Source: Bradyrhizobium sp. WSM3983 (GTDB lineage: Bacteria; Pseudomonadota; Alphaproteobacteria; Rhizobiales; Xanthobacteraceae). Taken from it: a stretch of 40,190 nt of DNA. The number at the start of each line of letters is the position of its first letter. Position 1 is the stretch's first letter. Below the pieces are notes generated by a model that was given only the letters and a program-made list of their open reading frames with translations, searched no databases and had not been told where the DNA came from. Positions 1 to 8,553 of this stretch are shown in pieces. A program made the translations under genes and the position numbers. Location of the stretch: contig NZ_AXAY01000049.1 of assembly GCF_000473045.1 (NCBI RefSeq), forward strand, positions 1 to 40,190. Direction: 5' to 3'.

Positions 1-204
1 TTCCAGCTTGCCGATCGGCTCATTAAGGCGGGAAAATACTTCGACATGCTTTATGTGCCCGGTGCAGATCACGGAACACCGGGCAGCTATACGCAGCTGA
101 AGGTCTTGGAGTTCTTCGTCCGTAACATTCTCGAGCAGACACCGCCGAATTGGAACGCCAGATCAATCGAGCTAACGAAGAGCAAATCAGGTCATGATGG
201 CTGA
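1..204 (+). CDS. S9 family (prolyl oligopeptidase/DPP-IV type) peptidase, C-terminal end only
   Basis: This is a partial gene that enters from outside the window, with 67 codons and a TGA stop at 202-204. The reading frame contains YVPGADHG, which matches the stretch around the catalytic histidine at the C-terminus of S9 serine peptidases, followed by FFVRNILEQTPPNWN, typical of the last helix of dipeptidyl-peptidase-IV-like enzymes. Such enzymes cleave peptides and are often exported. Only the tail is visible, so the state of the rest of the gene is unknown. A near-identical tail lies at 39987-40190 on the other strand. Confidence 0.8.
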   Translation, partial: FQLADRLIKAGKYFDMLYVPGADHGTPGSYTQLKVLEFFVRNILEQTPPNWNARSIELTKSKSGHDG

Positions 205-314
205 AGACCCATCGTGAGCACGCCCGAGGCCGTGAGGCTTCCACGAGCGACTTCCCGAAATTGAAGCTGTTTGTCGCTATTTTCAACGATAGCGGTGCGC
301 GGACATCGCTACAT
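1..314. repeat. Left copy of long terminal inverted repeat
   Basis: The first 314 bases recur in inverted orientation at 39877-40190. By eye the outer 149 bases are identical. Four substitutions then fall between about 150 and 180, and two small differences near 220 and 270. Similarity ends sharply at the sequence CTACAT on the inner side. The repeat covers the 3' end of an S9 peptidase gene plus about 110 bases downstream of its stop. Since both copies reach the window edge, the repeat probably continues outside it. Confidence 0.95.
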
Positions 315-395
315 GTAGAAATGCAGCGACGTATTCGCGATCGACACAGGGAATGCACCGCATGTCCCTGCGCCACGGCTGAGATCGTTGTCGGC

Positions 396-593
396 CGACC
401 GCCCGCTGAAGCCGACATCCAGCGCCATTTCCGTGTCAGCCCACCATCGGTCCACCAGATGATCGTTACCCTCGGACGGAACGGTTTCATTCGCCGTCAG
501 CCCGGCGCTCCCCGAAGCATCGAGATTCTCTTGCCACCCGAAAACCTGCCCATCCTCGAATGGCTCGGGATCAAAACGTCAAAACCACTGTGA
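396..593 (+). pseudogene. LexA/MarR-like winged-helix DNA-binding fragment
   Basis: From about base 396 the frame encodes RPPAEADIQRHFRVSPPSVH followed by a recognition-helix-like segment and a short wing (FIRRQPGAPRSIEILLPPE). This resembles the small LexA-type winged-helix proteins common on rhizobial islands. The usual N-terminal helix that precedes RPPAEAD is missing. The upstream residues of the open frame (from 261) come partly from the inverted repeat and show no similarity to the family, so I read this as a 5'-truncated relic rather than a working regulator. Confidence 0.55.
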
Positions 594-702
594 TGAACCA
601 CTAGCACAAATTGCAGGCTAACCAGTCGGGGCTTTTGCGGCAGCGTCGCACCACAACTATCCGAGGTTCGTAGGACGGACCCACTGATTCCCTCAAGGAG
701 CT

Positions 703-2028
703 TTAGTCGGGAGCCACCGAGGGCGCGTCGTCGTGCTTGAGGTGTCGCTTCCGGATGTTGTAACTCACCACCCAGATCACGCCGACCGCGATCGGCACGA
801 AGGCTGCGGTTAGGAACGAGGGCTCTACACGCAGTCCGACGTCGTGCGCGCCCTTGGCTAGATAGCCAAACAGGCTGACCACGTAATATCCGATCGCCCC
901 GACCGACAATCCCTCGACCGTGCACTGCATCCGAAGTTGCTGCCTCGCGCGCTCGTTGATAGCGTGCAAGAGGTCACGATGCTGTCGTTCAATTTCGACG
1001 TCGACACGGGTTCGCAACAGATCGGCGGCACGCGCGAGTTTGACCGACAGGGTCGCCTGACGCTCCTCCACGGTCGCGCAAGTTCGCATCGCAGGCGCCA
1101 TGCGACGCGCCAGAAATGACGACCATGTCGGATAGCCCGAGACGTCGTTGCCCTCAATGATTGACAGTCGCGATTGGACCAGCTCGTTATAGGCCCTGCT
1201 GGCGCCGAAGCGAAACAGGCTGCCGGTCGCGCCTCTTTCGAAGGAGGCGGCCAACGCCGTCAGCTCGGCAAGCAATTGGTTGTTGAATTGCAGCCCCGCA
1301 CCGCTTTGCATTTTTTCGAGCGCATCGACAAGACGGCGGTCGATGCGATCAACGGACGGTGCAAGCTCAAGGGCCGCCGACAGGCCGAGCAGCGCCAAAG
1401 GACGGTAGGTCTCGATTTCCAGGAGCCGTTGCACCAGCGCTCCGAGATCGTGCAACGTCAACCCGAGGTCGCAGACGAGGATTTTCGTGAAGCCTTTTTC
1501 GTCCACGCGGAAGTCTGAGGCGGCAACGCCTGCACCGCTCTTTGTGGCCACCATGGCCAGGCTATTCTTGTCAAAAATCTGTTCGGCCCGCTTGGTCGGC
1601 GAGGCCTCCTGCTCCACTTCTAACCTGATCGCGACCAGCAATTGTCCGGACTGCCGCAACGCGCGGATCAGCGATCGGACGGCATCATCAACTTTGTCGA
1701 ATTGGTGAGCGGCAGGACGATTTGCGTTAGCCCAGAACCAGGTGAATGTCGTAAATTCCGCATGCTGCTCCCAGCGTAGCGTCGCGGGACCGATGACGAT
1801 CTGATGATGTTTCGCCGATTGCGCAGGCGGCGGAAGATTGCGCTCCAGGCAGAAATCGATAAAGCGGCAGCGATCGCTTGCGGCCGCCTCGCCTTGCGCA
1901 AGAAAACCCAAGTGAATCACGCTGAATGGCGATACAAGGCGCGTGAAAGGGCGCGTGTGCACTTCGCCGAGCACGGCGTCGCGTTGCGGATGTGGCGTGA
2001 AGGTTCGCAGATCCAGTTCATCGATCAT
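703..2028 (-). CDS. DUF3422 family membrane protein
   Basis: A 441-residue protein of the DUF3422 family, whose members are poorly characterised and occur widely in proteobacteria. The N-terminus (IDELDLRTFTPHPQRDAVLGEV, with HTRPF after it) and the long helical middle are typical. Two hydrophobic segments close to the C-terminus, around YYVVSLFGYLA and FVPIAVGVIWVVS, suggest a C-terminal membrane anchor ending in a basic tail. I chose the ATG at 2026-2028, preceded by a purine-rich AAGCGAGG, over an upstream TTG at 2061. The gene looks intact and stands alone; its neighbours on both sides are relics. No biochemical role can be given. Confidence 0.85.
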   Translation of the reverse strand: MIDELDLRTFTPHPQRDAVLGEVHTRPFTRLVSPFSVIHLGFLAQGEAAASDRCRFIDFCLERNLPPPAQSAKHHQIVIGPATLRWEQHAEFTTFTWFWANANRPAAHQFDKVDDAVRSLIRALRQSGQLLVAIRLEVEQEASPTKRAEQIFDKNSLAMVATKSGAGVAASDFRVDEKGFTKILVCDLGLTLHDLGALVQRLLEIETYRPLALLGLSAALELAPSVDRIDRRLVDALEKMQSGAGLQFNNQLLAELTALAASFERGATGSLFRFGASRAYNELVQSRLSIIEGNDVSGYPTWSSFLARRMAPAMRTCATVEERQATLSVKLARAADLLRTRVDVEIERQHRDLLHAINERARQQLRMQCTVEGLSVGAIGYYVVSLFGYLAKGAHDVGLRVEPSFLTAAFVPIAVGVIWVVSYNIRKRHLKHDDAPSVAPD

Positions 2029-2044
2029 GTATTGACGCCTCGCT

Positions 2045-2920
2045 TCAGAGTGAGCAAGCAACCGTCAGCCTTGACGCGGGAGGCATTGGCGGTGCTGGAA
2101 AACGGGTGCGCGGCAAGGCGCCGATCAAGTCACGTTGACGATCGATACCGAGGTCGCCTTCAGCTCGAGAAAGAGGTCTTGCGGGAGCAGGATCATGCCG
2201 AGCAGATTGAGCCGGATCAGCCGCATCCCGCTTTCGACTGACGCCGCCAAAAACGTCTGCGGGGTACGGTCCGCTGGCGAAATGCCGGCATTGTGGATCA
2301 ATGCTTGTAACGATCGCCAACAAGCCGTTCCCCGACCTCGGGGGCAGCGTGCGACACCATCCGACGAATGCCTCGATCGACGTGGACATGGTTGTCTGTC
2401 TCCGAATCCCACAGAGATCGGCCGCCACCGAAGGATTGCCGCGCGCAGATGAAGATACGCCGGCCATCTTCTGAAAACAGGTTTCCGGTGGCATGACCGA
2501 TGGCAAGCAAGAGCGTCTTCCGTTCTCCCAGCGCGGTGCAGACAGTCGACCTCGGGTGCGGCAACCACATTGTCGATTGACAGATTGATGACCAAGCGCG
2601 ACTCCCATCTTGTTGCCGGCGCCCAACTTTCTGGCGCGGAGAGCCGGTGCAGGATTTGGGCCAGCACTGTAAACGGGCACGCTCGCGTGTTTTCTGGCGC
2701 AATGTGGTCTTCGAAGACAGTCGGAGGCGGGTTTCAGACATGAAGCGCGCTTGTATTCTGACAGAATGCGCACGTGGGCAGGCCACAGGGAATTGCCTGT
2801 TTGGGCAAGATGATGGCTCGCCCGGCCGCTGCCATTGTCTGGGCGGCCACGCTGTGGTCGGATTTGTCGATGCAGAGTCCGGAGAGTGACAGCGCCCGGA
2901 CCGGGGCAAGGCTTGGCGAT
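2045..2920 (-). pseudogene. Decayed gene, probably DUF1513-like
   Basis: No intact frame crosses this stretch, but protein-like segments occur in order across different frames of the minus strand. They include a patch with NLFSEDGRRIFICAR (about 2450-2480), one with ALIHNAGISPADRTP (about 2270-2310), and one ending LELKATSVSIVNV just before a stop at 2125. Together they resemble the order of motifs in DUF1513 proteins, a beta-propeller-like family found in iron-uptake loci. The middle patch alone also resembles the NNAG region of a short-chain dehydrogenase. Several frameshifts would be needed, so this is non-functional in either reading. Confidence 0.35.
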
Positions 2921-3047
2921 GGGCTCATAACGTCATATCGAGCGAGGTTATCGCCTTCTACACACCAGGTAGCTTTTCTCTCCTCTACGCTGGCTCGCCG
3001 CGACTGCTGAATACTTGCTGAACTGATCCATTCGCTGCCTTTCCTAT

Positions 3048-3522
3048 CTACCCTCGTCGCTGATCGCTTGCCGCGATTGGCGCTCGACGGCGGACGATCG
3101 TGGTGCGCACTTCAATCCATTCGGAAGCGTTCTCGCGTGGCGCGCGCATGCTGCGCACCGCGTTGGGCCCCGCGATAACGACCTTCCTCGAAGACGTCAG
3201 CACTCCGGCGTCGAGGTCGACGTCACCACGCGCCGGGCCCATCGCCTCGGTTATGCGCATGCCTGTCACCGCGATCAGCCCGAACAAGGTATGGTAGGTC
3301 GATTGGCGCACCCCGTCGGCTAGCGGCAGAGCCAGCGCTGCCGTCAGCAACGCATCGATCTCCGCTGTAGACATAGGGCTTGGCGCGCTCCATCGGGCAG
3401 CATGCCGACAGGAAGATGGAAGTTGAAGAGTACCTGGGCAGAAGCCGGCTGTACCGGCGGTTGAGCAATGCCACCCGCCGTGCCGAACGAGCCTCTCTTC
3501 GAGGAGACAAGCGGCATAGCAC
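3048..3522 (-). pseudogene. Tyrosine recombinase (integrase) fragment, frameshifted
   Basis: The frame below about 3374 carries STAEIDALLTAALALPLADG, then TYHTLFGLIAVTGMRITEAM, the region around the first catalytic arginine (TGMR..E) of XerC/phage-type tyrosine recombinases. The preceding part, with RRVALLNRR and ERAKPYVYS, lies in another frame. The two frames join at the sequence encoding YVYS/TAEID near 3365, so a single-base loss explains the break. The rest of the catalytic domain (HxxR and the tyrosine) is missing. It marks past integration activity at the left end of the island. Confidence 0.65.
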
Positions 3523-3641
3523 TCGGCGAGCTATCCGGGCGGCCCGCCTCTGAGACGCCAGTCGGCGAGAAATCCGGGGAAAACGACCCTACTCGGCATA
3601 GTTCGCCGGCGGCATAAACGGCGCGCCTTACGACCAGGGCG

Positions 3642-4334
3642 CTAAAGCGTCGGCTCGAACTGGCAGTGCACGAGCATCTCGGACACCGACGCGTTGTTCG
3701 GCAGCATGAGTGCGGTTTCCACCAGGCGGGCGATGTCGCCCGGCTGGCTCATCTCATGGCGAGGGATCTCGTCGTCGTTCAGCGTCATGTCGGTGGCGAC
3801 GTAGCCCGGGCAAATCACCGTTGCGCGAATGCCGGCCGCACGTCCTTCCCGGCGAATGCCATGGGTGAGTGCGACCACCGCGAATTTGGTCATGGCGTAG
3901 CCGACATTGCTACCCACGCGCTTGCCGGCGAGGGAGCCCAGATTGACGACCCTGCCGTGACCACACACGGCCAGATGAGGCAGAGTGGCCCTGACGAGGC
4001 GCAGAGGGCCCTTGACGTTGACGCGCCACATGTCGTCGAGGTCGTCCTCGCCCTCGTCGGAGACGCGAACCTTCGGGTTGATCCCCGCCGCATTGACAAT
4101 GGCATCGACGCCGCCCCATCGTGCGACCGTGGCATTCACCCAGGCGATCGGGCTCGCGGCATCTTCGGCGTTGTAGCGATGCGTCATGAGGCGATCGCTT
4201 TCCGCAAGGCGGCTCGCATCGCGAAGCCCCGCCGATACGCGGAAGCCCGACGACAGCAGCCGGTCGACGACGGCGCGTCCGATGCCGCGCGAAGCTCCCG
4301 AGACCATGACGATCCGATTGCCGACCTCCAACAT
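3642..4334 (-). CDS. Short-chain dehydrogenase/reductase (SDR)
   Basis: A 230-residue classical SDR, NAD(P)-dependent and cytosolic. It shows the cofactor motif SGASRGIG near residue 13, the VNAAG motif in the middle, the catalytic serine region (NLGSLAG) and the YAMTK active site, followed by ICPGYVATDM. The length fits the family. A good ribosome binding site (AGGAGA) precedes the ATG. It is transcribed away from the SDR at 4571, with 236 bases between them that may hold a shared regulatory region. It may belong to the neighbouring catabolic locus, but its substrate, presumably an alcohol or ketone, cannot be named. Confidence 0.85.
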   Translation of the reverse strand: MLEVGNRIVMVSGASRGIGRAVVDRLLSSGFRVSAGLRDASRLAESDRLMTHRYNAEDAASPIAWVNATVARWGGVDAIVNAAGINPKVRVSDEGEDDLDDMWRVNVKGPLRLVRATLPHLAVCGHGRVVNLGSLAGKRVGSNVGYAMTKFAVVALTHGIRREGRAAGIRATVICPGYVATDMTLNDDEIPRHEMSQPGDIARLVETALMLPNNASVSEMLVHCQFEPTL

Positions 4335-4446
4335 CCGAGTCCGTCTCCTATAAGTGAGCCAGGTGCATCACGAAATGTAAGGGACGCGACCGATAGCGAG
4401 TAAGAGAAATTCGCTCTGCCGGCATCCGGCGTGCTTATGACTCGCA

Positions 4447-4463
4447 GGCCGGCGCATCCGGCC
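4447..4463. repeat. Perfect inverted repeat between divergent SDR genes
   Basis: GGCCGG and CCGGCC arms separated by five bases lie in the 236-base gap between two divergent SDR genes. The two short sequences CTTATGA on either side (about 4434 and 4478) add a weak direct repeat. It could be a regulator site or simply GC-rich chance. Confidence 0.3.
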
Positions 4464-4570
4464 GGGATATTGGATGTCCTTATGAGGGCAGAACAAATCT
4501 GCTGTATGCCTGCATCGGCCCATGCACGTAGCTTTCCGACGCTTGGCTGCCTGCAAAAGAGCCCCCGCAG

Positions 4571-5374
4571 ATGGGATTTTCGGACTATCGAACGGCGTTG
4601 GTGACGGGGGCGTCCTCGGGGATCGGGGCTGCGACGGTTCGGCTGCTCTGCGCCGAGGGGCTCGAGGTTCATGCGCTGGGGCGAGACCATCGGCGGTTGG
4701 CGACGCTTTCGGGTCAGACAGGCTGTCGCGTATGCGCGCTCGATCTGAATGATTTCGCCGCCCTGACGCGGCTTGGGAGCTCGGCCGAGTTCGACGTCCT
4801 CGTCAACAATGCCGGTCAGTCGCGGCGCAGCAATATCCTGGATACTGCACCGGACGATGTCGACACGCTGGTCGACATCAATCTGCGCGCGGTTCTGCAT
4901 CTGATGCGGCTGATCGTTCCAGGCATGGCGCGGCGCAACCACGGCCACGTGGTCAACGTCTCGTCGATCGCCGGCCATTATGCCTTCGGCGAGAATGCAA
5001 CGACATTCAATTCATCTTTGGCCTATCACGCGACCAAGTCAGGCATTCATTCGCTGTCGCAGCAATTGCGCATCGATCTCTACGGAACCTGCGTTCGCGT
5101 CACCGAAATCTCGCCCGGCCGTGTGGCGACGCGCATCTTCCAGAACCAGAATGCCGCCGACAATCCGGATGCCCGCTTCGTCGGCACGTTCGAGACGCTC
5201 CAGTCCGAAGACATCGCGGAAGCCATTGCCTTCGCGGTGGGGTCGCCGGCGCGGATGAACGTCGCGATGATCGAGGTCGTCCCCACGCTCCAGGTCGTCG
5301 GCGAATTGCGATTCGCCAGCCGATGCGAGACCGCGCAATTGAGAGACATGAGAAGCGGAGCCGACAATGCCTGA
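4571..5374 (+). CDS. Short-chain dehydrogenase (YdfG-like SDR), first gene of rightward operon
   Basis: A 267-residue classical SDR with TGASSGIG near the N-terminus, VNNAGQSRR, the serine motif NVSSIAGHYAF, and YHATK as active site. It resembles the YdfG/serine-3-dehydrogenase-type branch, which oxidises hydroxy acids or reduces the matching semialdehydes with NADP(H). The protein begins MGFSDYRTALVTGASS, the same as the SDR at 17249-18004 on the opposite strand, so the two are paralogues. Its stop codon overlaps the start of the aminotransferase by eight bases, which implies coupled translation. A likely role is oxidation of a hydroxy acid to the oxo acid used by the aminotransferase, but this is inference. 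Confidence 0.88.
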   Translation: MGFSDYRTALVTGASSGIGAATVRLLCAEGLEVHALGRDHRRLATLSGQTGCRVCALDLNDFAALTRLGSSAEFDVLVNNAGQSRRSNILDTAPDDVDTLVDINLRAVLHLMRLIVPGMARRNHGHVVNVSSIAGHYAFGENATTFNSSLAYHATKSGIHSLSQQLRIDLYGTCVRVTEISPGRVATRIFQNQNAADNPDARFVGTFETLQSEDIAEAIAFAVGSPARMNVAMIEVVPTLQVVGELRFASRCETAQLRDMRSGADNA

Positions 5375-6569
5375 ACTTGCAAATCGCCTCAAGACCGTGA
5401 AGGTGTCGGCCTCGGCGGCGATGACGGACAAGGCGCGTGAGCTGCGCGACGCAGGCGTCAAGATCGTCGGCCTGTCATCCGGGGAGCCCGATTTTCCGAC
5501 GCCGCCCCATGCGATCGAGGCCGCTCATCGGGCGGCGCTTGCCGGCGATACCAAATATCCGGCGCAGCCGGGGACCGCCGCGCTGAGGACCGCGGTGCAG
5601 CGCAAGTTCAAGCGCGAGAACAATCTCGACTATGCGCTTGACGAGATCCTGATCGCCAACGGCGGCAAGCAGATCATCTTCAACGCGCTATTCGCGACCT
5701 GCAATCCCGGCGACGAGGTGGTCATTCCGGCTCCCGGCTGGATCACCTATGCCGACATCGTTCTCCTTGCGGAGGCGACGCCCGTCGCCGTGCCCTGCCC
5801 GGAGAACAACCAGTTCAAGCTCCGCCCGGCGGACCTCGAGGCGGCGATCACGCCCCGGACGAAGTGGTTGATCCTGAATTTTCCCAACAATCCGACCGGC
5901 GCGGTCTGCACGCGCGAGGAGATGCGCGCGATCGCCGACGTCATGTTGAAGCATCCCGAGGTCTGGATCCTGACCGACGACATCTATGAACATCTCACCT
6001 ATGATGGTTTCGAGTTCTGTACGATCGCCGAGGTTGAACCAAGGCTGAAGAATCGCGTCGTGACTGTCAACGGCGCGTCGAAGGCCTACGCCATGACGGG
6101 CTGGCGGGTCGGCTATTGCGGAGGCCCCAAGGAGCTGATCACGGCGATGAACAACGTCCATGGTCAGGCGACCGGAGGAATCTGTACCCTGAGCCAGGCG
6201 GCGGCGGTCGCGGTCCTGGACGGCCCGCAGCATTTCCTGAAGGAGCGCACGGACATCTATCGTGATCGGCGCGATCTCGTGGTCAAGCTTCTGAATCAGA
6301 TCCCCGGCATCACCTGCCACAGGCCCCAAGGGGCCTTCTACGTGTTTCCGAACATCGCCGGCTGCATCGGCAAGACCACGAAAGGCGGCCGGCGGCTGGA
6401 CACCGATGCCGACTTCATTTCGGCTTTGCTGGAGGAGCAGCATGTCGCTGCGGTGCACGGTGGCGCCTACGGCATGAGCCCGTATTTTCGCATTTCCTAC
6501 GCGACCGATATCGGATCGCTCAAGGAAGGCTGCCGGCGCATCGCAAGCTTCTGCGAAGGCCTGCGCTGA
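5367..6569 (+). CDS. Class I PLP-dependent aminotransferase (aspartate aminotransferase-like)
   Basis: A 400-residue fold-type I aminotransferase. It shows SSGEPDFPTP near residue 35, the substrate and cofactor segment NFPNNPTGAV, and the PLP-binding lysine in NGASKAYAMTGWRVGY. The closest recognisable group is the aspartate/prephenate aminotransferases of alphaproteobacteria, which move an amino group between an amino acid and a 2-oxo acid in the cytosol. It overlaps the upstream SDR by eight bases, so the pair is probably co-translated. In this locus it could process an amino acid released by ring opening or by amide cleavage; that role is inferred from context. Confidence 0.9.
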   Translation: MPELANRLKTVKVSASAAMTDKARELRDAGVKIVGLSSGEPDFPTPPHAIEAAHRAALAGDTKYPAQPGTAALRTAVQRKFKRENNLDYALDEILIANGGKQIIFNALFATCNPGDEVVIPAPGWITYADIVLLAEATPVAVPCPENNQFKLRPADLEAAITPRTKWLILNFPNNPTGAVCTREEMRAIADVMLKHPEVWILTDDIYEHLTYDGFEFCTIAEVEPRLKNRVVTVNGASKAYAMTGWRVGYCGGPKELITAMNNVHGQATGGICTLSQAAAVAVLDGPQHFLKERTDIYRDRRDLVVKLLNQIPGITCHRPQGAFYVFPNIAGCIGKTTKGGRRLDTDADFISALLEEQHVAAVHGGAYGMSPYFRISYATDIGSLKEGCRRIASFCEGLR

Positions 6570-6664
6570 CCGGCCATTCGAAATGCAAGGGGGAGGGCCC
6601 CCGGACGGTCGGCGAAAGCCGTAACCTGCGGCGTTCGCAGATCAAGATCGGAGCAATATGCCGA

Positions 6665-6683
6665 AACGATTGTCATAATCGTT
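6665..6683. promoter_or_regulatory. Operator-like inverted repeat upstream of the ABC importer
   Basis: AACGATT and AATCGTT, perfect seven-base arms around a five-base spacer, lie in the 191-base gap between the aminotransferase and the first permease gene. The placement and size suit a dimeric regulator. It suggests that the importer genes have their own promoter in addition to read-through. The LysR protein at 18191 is one candidate binder, but no second copy of the motif was seen next to that gene. Confidence 0.4.
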
Positions 6684-6760
6684 CCTGATGCCCCTAAACG
6701 AAGATGTTCTTGGTCCTGTAGAATGCCAACGCATAAGCTTTGTTCTAAAGAGGGGTAGTC

Positions 6761-7723
6761 TTGGTATCGCACAGTCGAGGACGGCCAGCGATGACCACCA
6801 GCGACGAGGCGGTGGCAGTTTTGACTGTTGAGGCGCCACCGGTCGCCCGGGAGAGATCGCGCTGGCGCTTTGCGTTGCCCGTCGGGCTTCTCGCCGCGCC
6901 GATGTTGGCGTTCCTGACCTATTTCTTCTTCTATCCGGCGCTGGGTCTGCTGTTCTCGAGCATCCAGACGCAGGACAGCCGCGGCATCATCGGCCGCCCG
7001 TTCACGCTGGCGCATTACGCACGCCTCGTTAATGTCGAGCTCTACGCGCGCGTGCTTTGGACCACGCTGCGGATCAGCATCATCACCTCGGCGCTCGCGA
7101 CGGTGCTCGCCTATCCGGTCGCGCTGGTGATGGTCAAAAGCCGTCCGATGGTCACGCGCATCATCACCTTGATCGTGATCGCGCCCCTGATCGTCAGCGT
7201 GGTCGTTCGTGGATACGGCTGGCAGCTGGTGCTCCAGAACGGCCCGAAGGGGATGTTGAACTGGATCCTGATGACGCTGCATGTCGTCGACGCACCGATA
7301 TCGGTCCTCTACACCGAAACGGCCGTCATGATCGGATCGCTGCACGTGTTCTTCCCGATGATGGTTTTGCCGCTGGCGTCCGCGCTTGGCAAGATCGATC
7401 CCAACCTGGAGGATGCGGCTCGCATGCTCGGGGCGCCCTGGTGGAAGGTCTTTCTTAGGGTGACGCTGCCGTTGAGCATGCCTGGCTTCGTGGCGGGCTT
7501 CACCCTGGTATTTTCGCTCACCGCCGGCTCCTTCGTCATTCCAGCGATCCTGGGCGGGGCCTCGGCGGTGATGCTCGGCAATTTGATCGAGCAGCAGATC
7601 TTCGTCGTCTACGACTGGCCGTTCGGCGCTGCAATTGCGGTCGTTCTCGTCGGCCTCGTTCTCGCGGTCAATGGCGTTTCGATGTGGCTTCTGGAAGGCC
7701 GGCGTCTCAGGAGGCCCGACTGA
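6761..7723 (+). CDS. ABC importer permease, PotB-like
   Basis: A 320-residue inner-membrane permease with about six hydrophobic helices. The cytoplasmic coupling loop (EDAARMLGAPWWKVFLRVTLP) is typical of the spermidine/putrescine-type PotB group. These permeases pair with a PotC-like partner to form the channel of an ABC uptake system. The start is uncertain: the frame opens at GTG or TTG-type codons near 6761, and an ATG at 6791 (MTTSDEAVAV) is a good alternative. The stop overlaps the next gene's ATG (TGATG). The substrate is unknown; the neighbouring enzymes point to an amide or lactam-type compound rather than a polyamine. Confidence 0.88.
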   Translation: MVSHSRGRPAMTTSDEAVAVLTVEAPPVARERSRWRFALPVGLLAAPMLAFLTYFFFYPALGLLFSSIQTQDSRGIIGRPFTLAHYARLVNVELYARVLWTTLRISIITSALATVLAYPVALVMVKSRPMVTRIITLIVIAPLIVSVVVRGYGWQLVLQNGPKGMLNWILMTLHVVDAPISVLYTETAVMIGSLHVFFPMMVLPLASALGKIDPNLEDAARMLGAPWWKVFLRVTLPLSMPGFVAGFTLVFSLTAGSFVIPAILGGASAVMLGNLIEQQIFVVYDWPFGAAIAVVLVGLVLAVNGVSMWLLEGRRLRRPD

Positions 7724-8526
7724 TGGACGAGCGGTTTTCCGGCTTCGGTGCCTTCATCCTCTACACCATCACGGCCGGCATGATGGTGTTCATCCTGGCG
7801 CCGCTGCTCCTCGTCATGGCCGCGTCGGTCTCCGATTCCTATTTCGTGACCTTTCCGCCGCAGGGCTTCACGCTGAAATGGTATGCCAAGGTCCTCCAGG
7901 ACCGCGACTTCCTCGAAGCCATGCGGCTGAGCATCCTGCTCGCGCTCGGTACGACGGCGGGATCGCTCCTGTTCGGCGTACCGGCGGCCTTTGCGCTGGT
8001 GCGTGGAGATTTCTTCGGCGTGGCGGCGATCAAGGGCTTCCTGCTTTCGCCGCTGATATTTCCGGCCCTGATAACGGGCCTCGCGCTGCTCCAGGTCCTC
8101 AACAAGCTCGGCTCGACGGACGCGCGGCTGAATCTTCTGATCGGCCATATCGTCGTCACCTCGCCCTATGTGATCCGGACGGTGGTCACCAGCCTGCAAT
8201 TGGTCGACGAGAATCTGGAGGATGCCGCACGCACGCTCGGGGCCAACCGGCTGCGAACCTTCTGGCGGGTGACGCTGCCGCAGATCGCATCTGGCGTTGC
8301 CGCCGGCGGACTGTTTGCCTTTATGGTTTCGTTCGACAACTACCCTGTCACGATGTGGCTGGCGAACTCCGAATACTCACCCGTTCCGCTGGTCTTGATG
8401 CGGCAGCTCGTCAATGTTTTCGATCCGTCCGTGCCGGCGATGTCGACCATCATCATTCTGATGGCAATGGTCGGCGTCTTGATTTTGGAAAAATTGGTAG
8501 GTCTTCGCCGCGCGCTGGCCGCCTGA
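7723..8526 (+). CDS. ABC importer permease, PotC-like
   Basis: A 267-residue inner-membrane permease, the second channel subunit. The coupling loop is visible as NLEDAARTLGANRLRTFWRVTLP, with several long hydrophobic helices around it. I chose the ATG at 7723 because it overlaps the stop of the first permease, the usual arrangement for such pairs; an upstream start in the same frame at 7684 would overlap the preceding gene by 40 bases. The solute-binding protein follows after 27 bases. Confidence 0.88.
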   Translation: MDERFSGFGAFILYTITAGMMVFILAPLLLVMAASVSDSYFVTFPPQGFTLKWYAKVLQDRDFLEAMRLSILLALGTTAGSLLFGVPAAFALVRGDFFGVAAIKGFLLSPLIFPALITGLALLQVLNKLGSTDARLNLLIGHIVVTSPYVIRTVVTSLQLVDENLEDAARTLGANRLRTFWRVTLPQIASGVAAGGLFAFMVSFDNYPVTMWLANSEYSPVPLVLMRQLVNVFDPSVPAMSTIIILMAMVGVLILEKLVGLRRALAA

Positions 8527-8553
8527 TTTACTCTCGTAGATGGAGATTGGACC

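Noticed and set aside
4184..4978. Long minus-strand frame of 264 codons across the divergent SDR region
   Set aside because: It overlaps two well-supported SDR genes and their intergenic region, and its translation shows no family pattern; it is a GC-rich shadow frame.
5688..6458. Minus-strand frame of 256 codons inside the aminotransferase gene
   Set aside because: The aminotransferase on the plus strand has all its motifs; the antisense frame has no similarity and is a codon-bias shadow.
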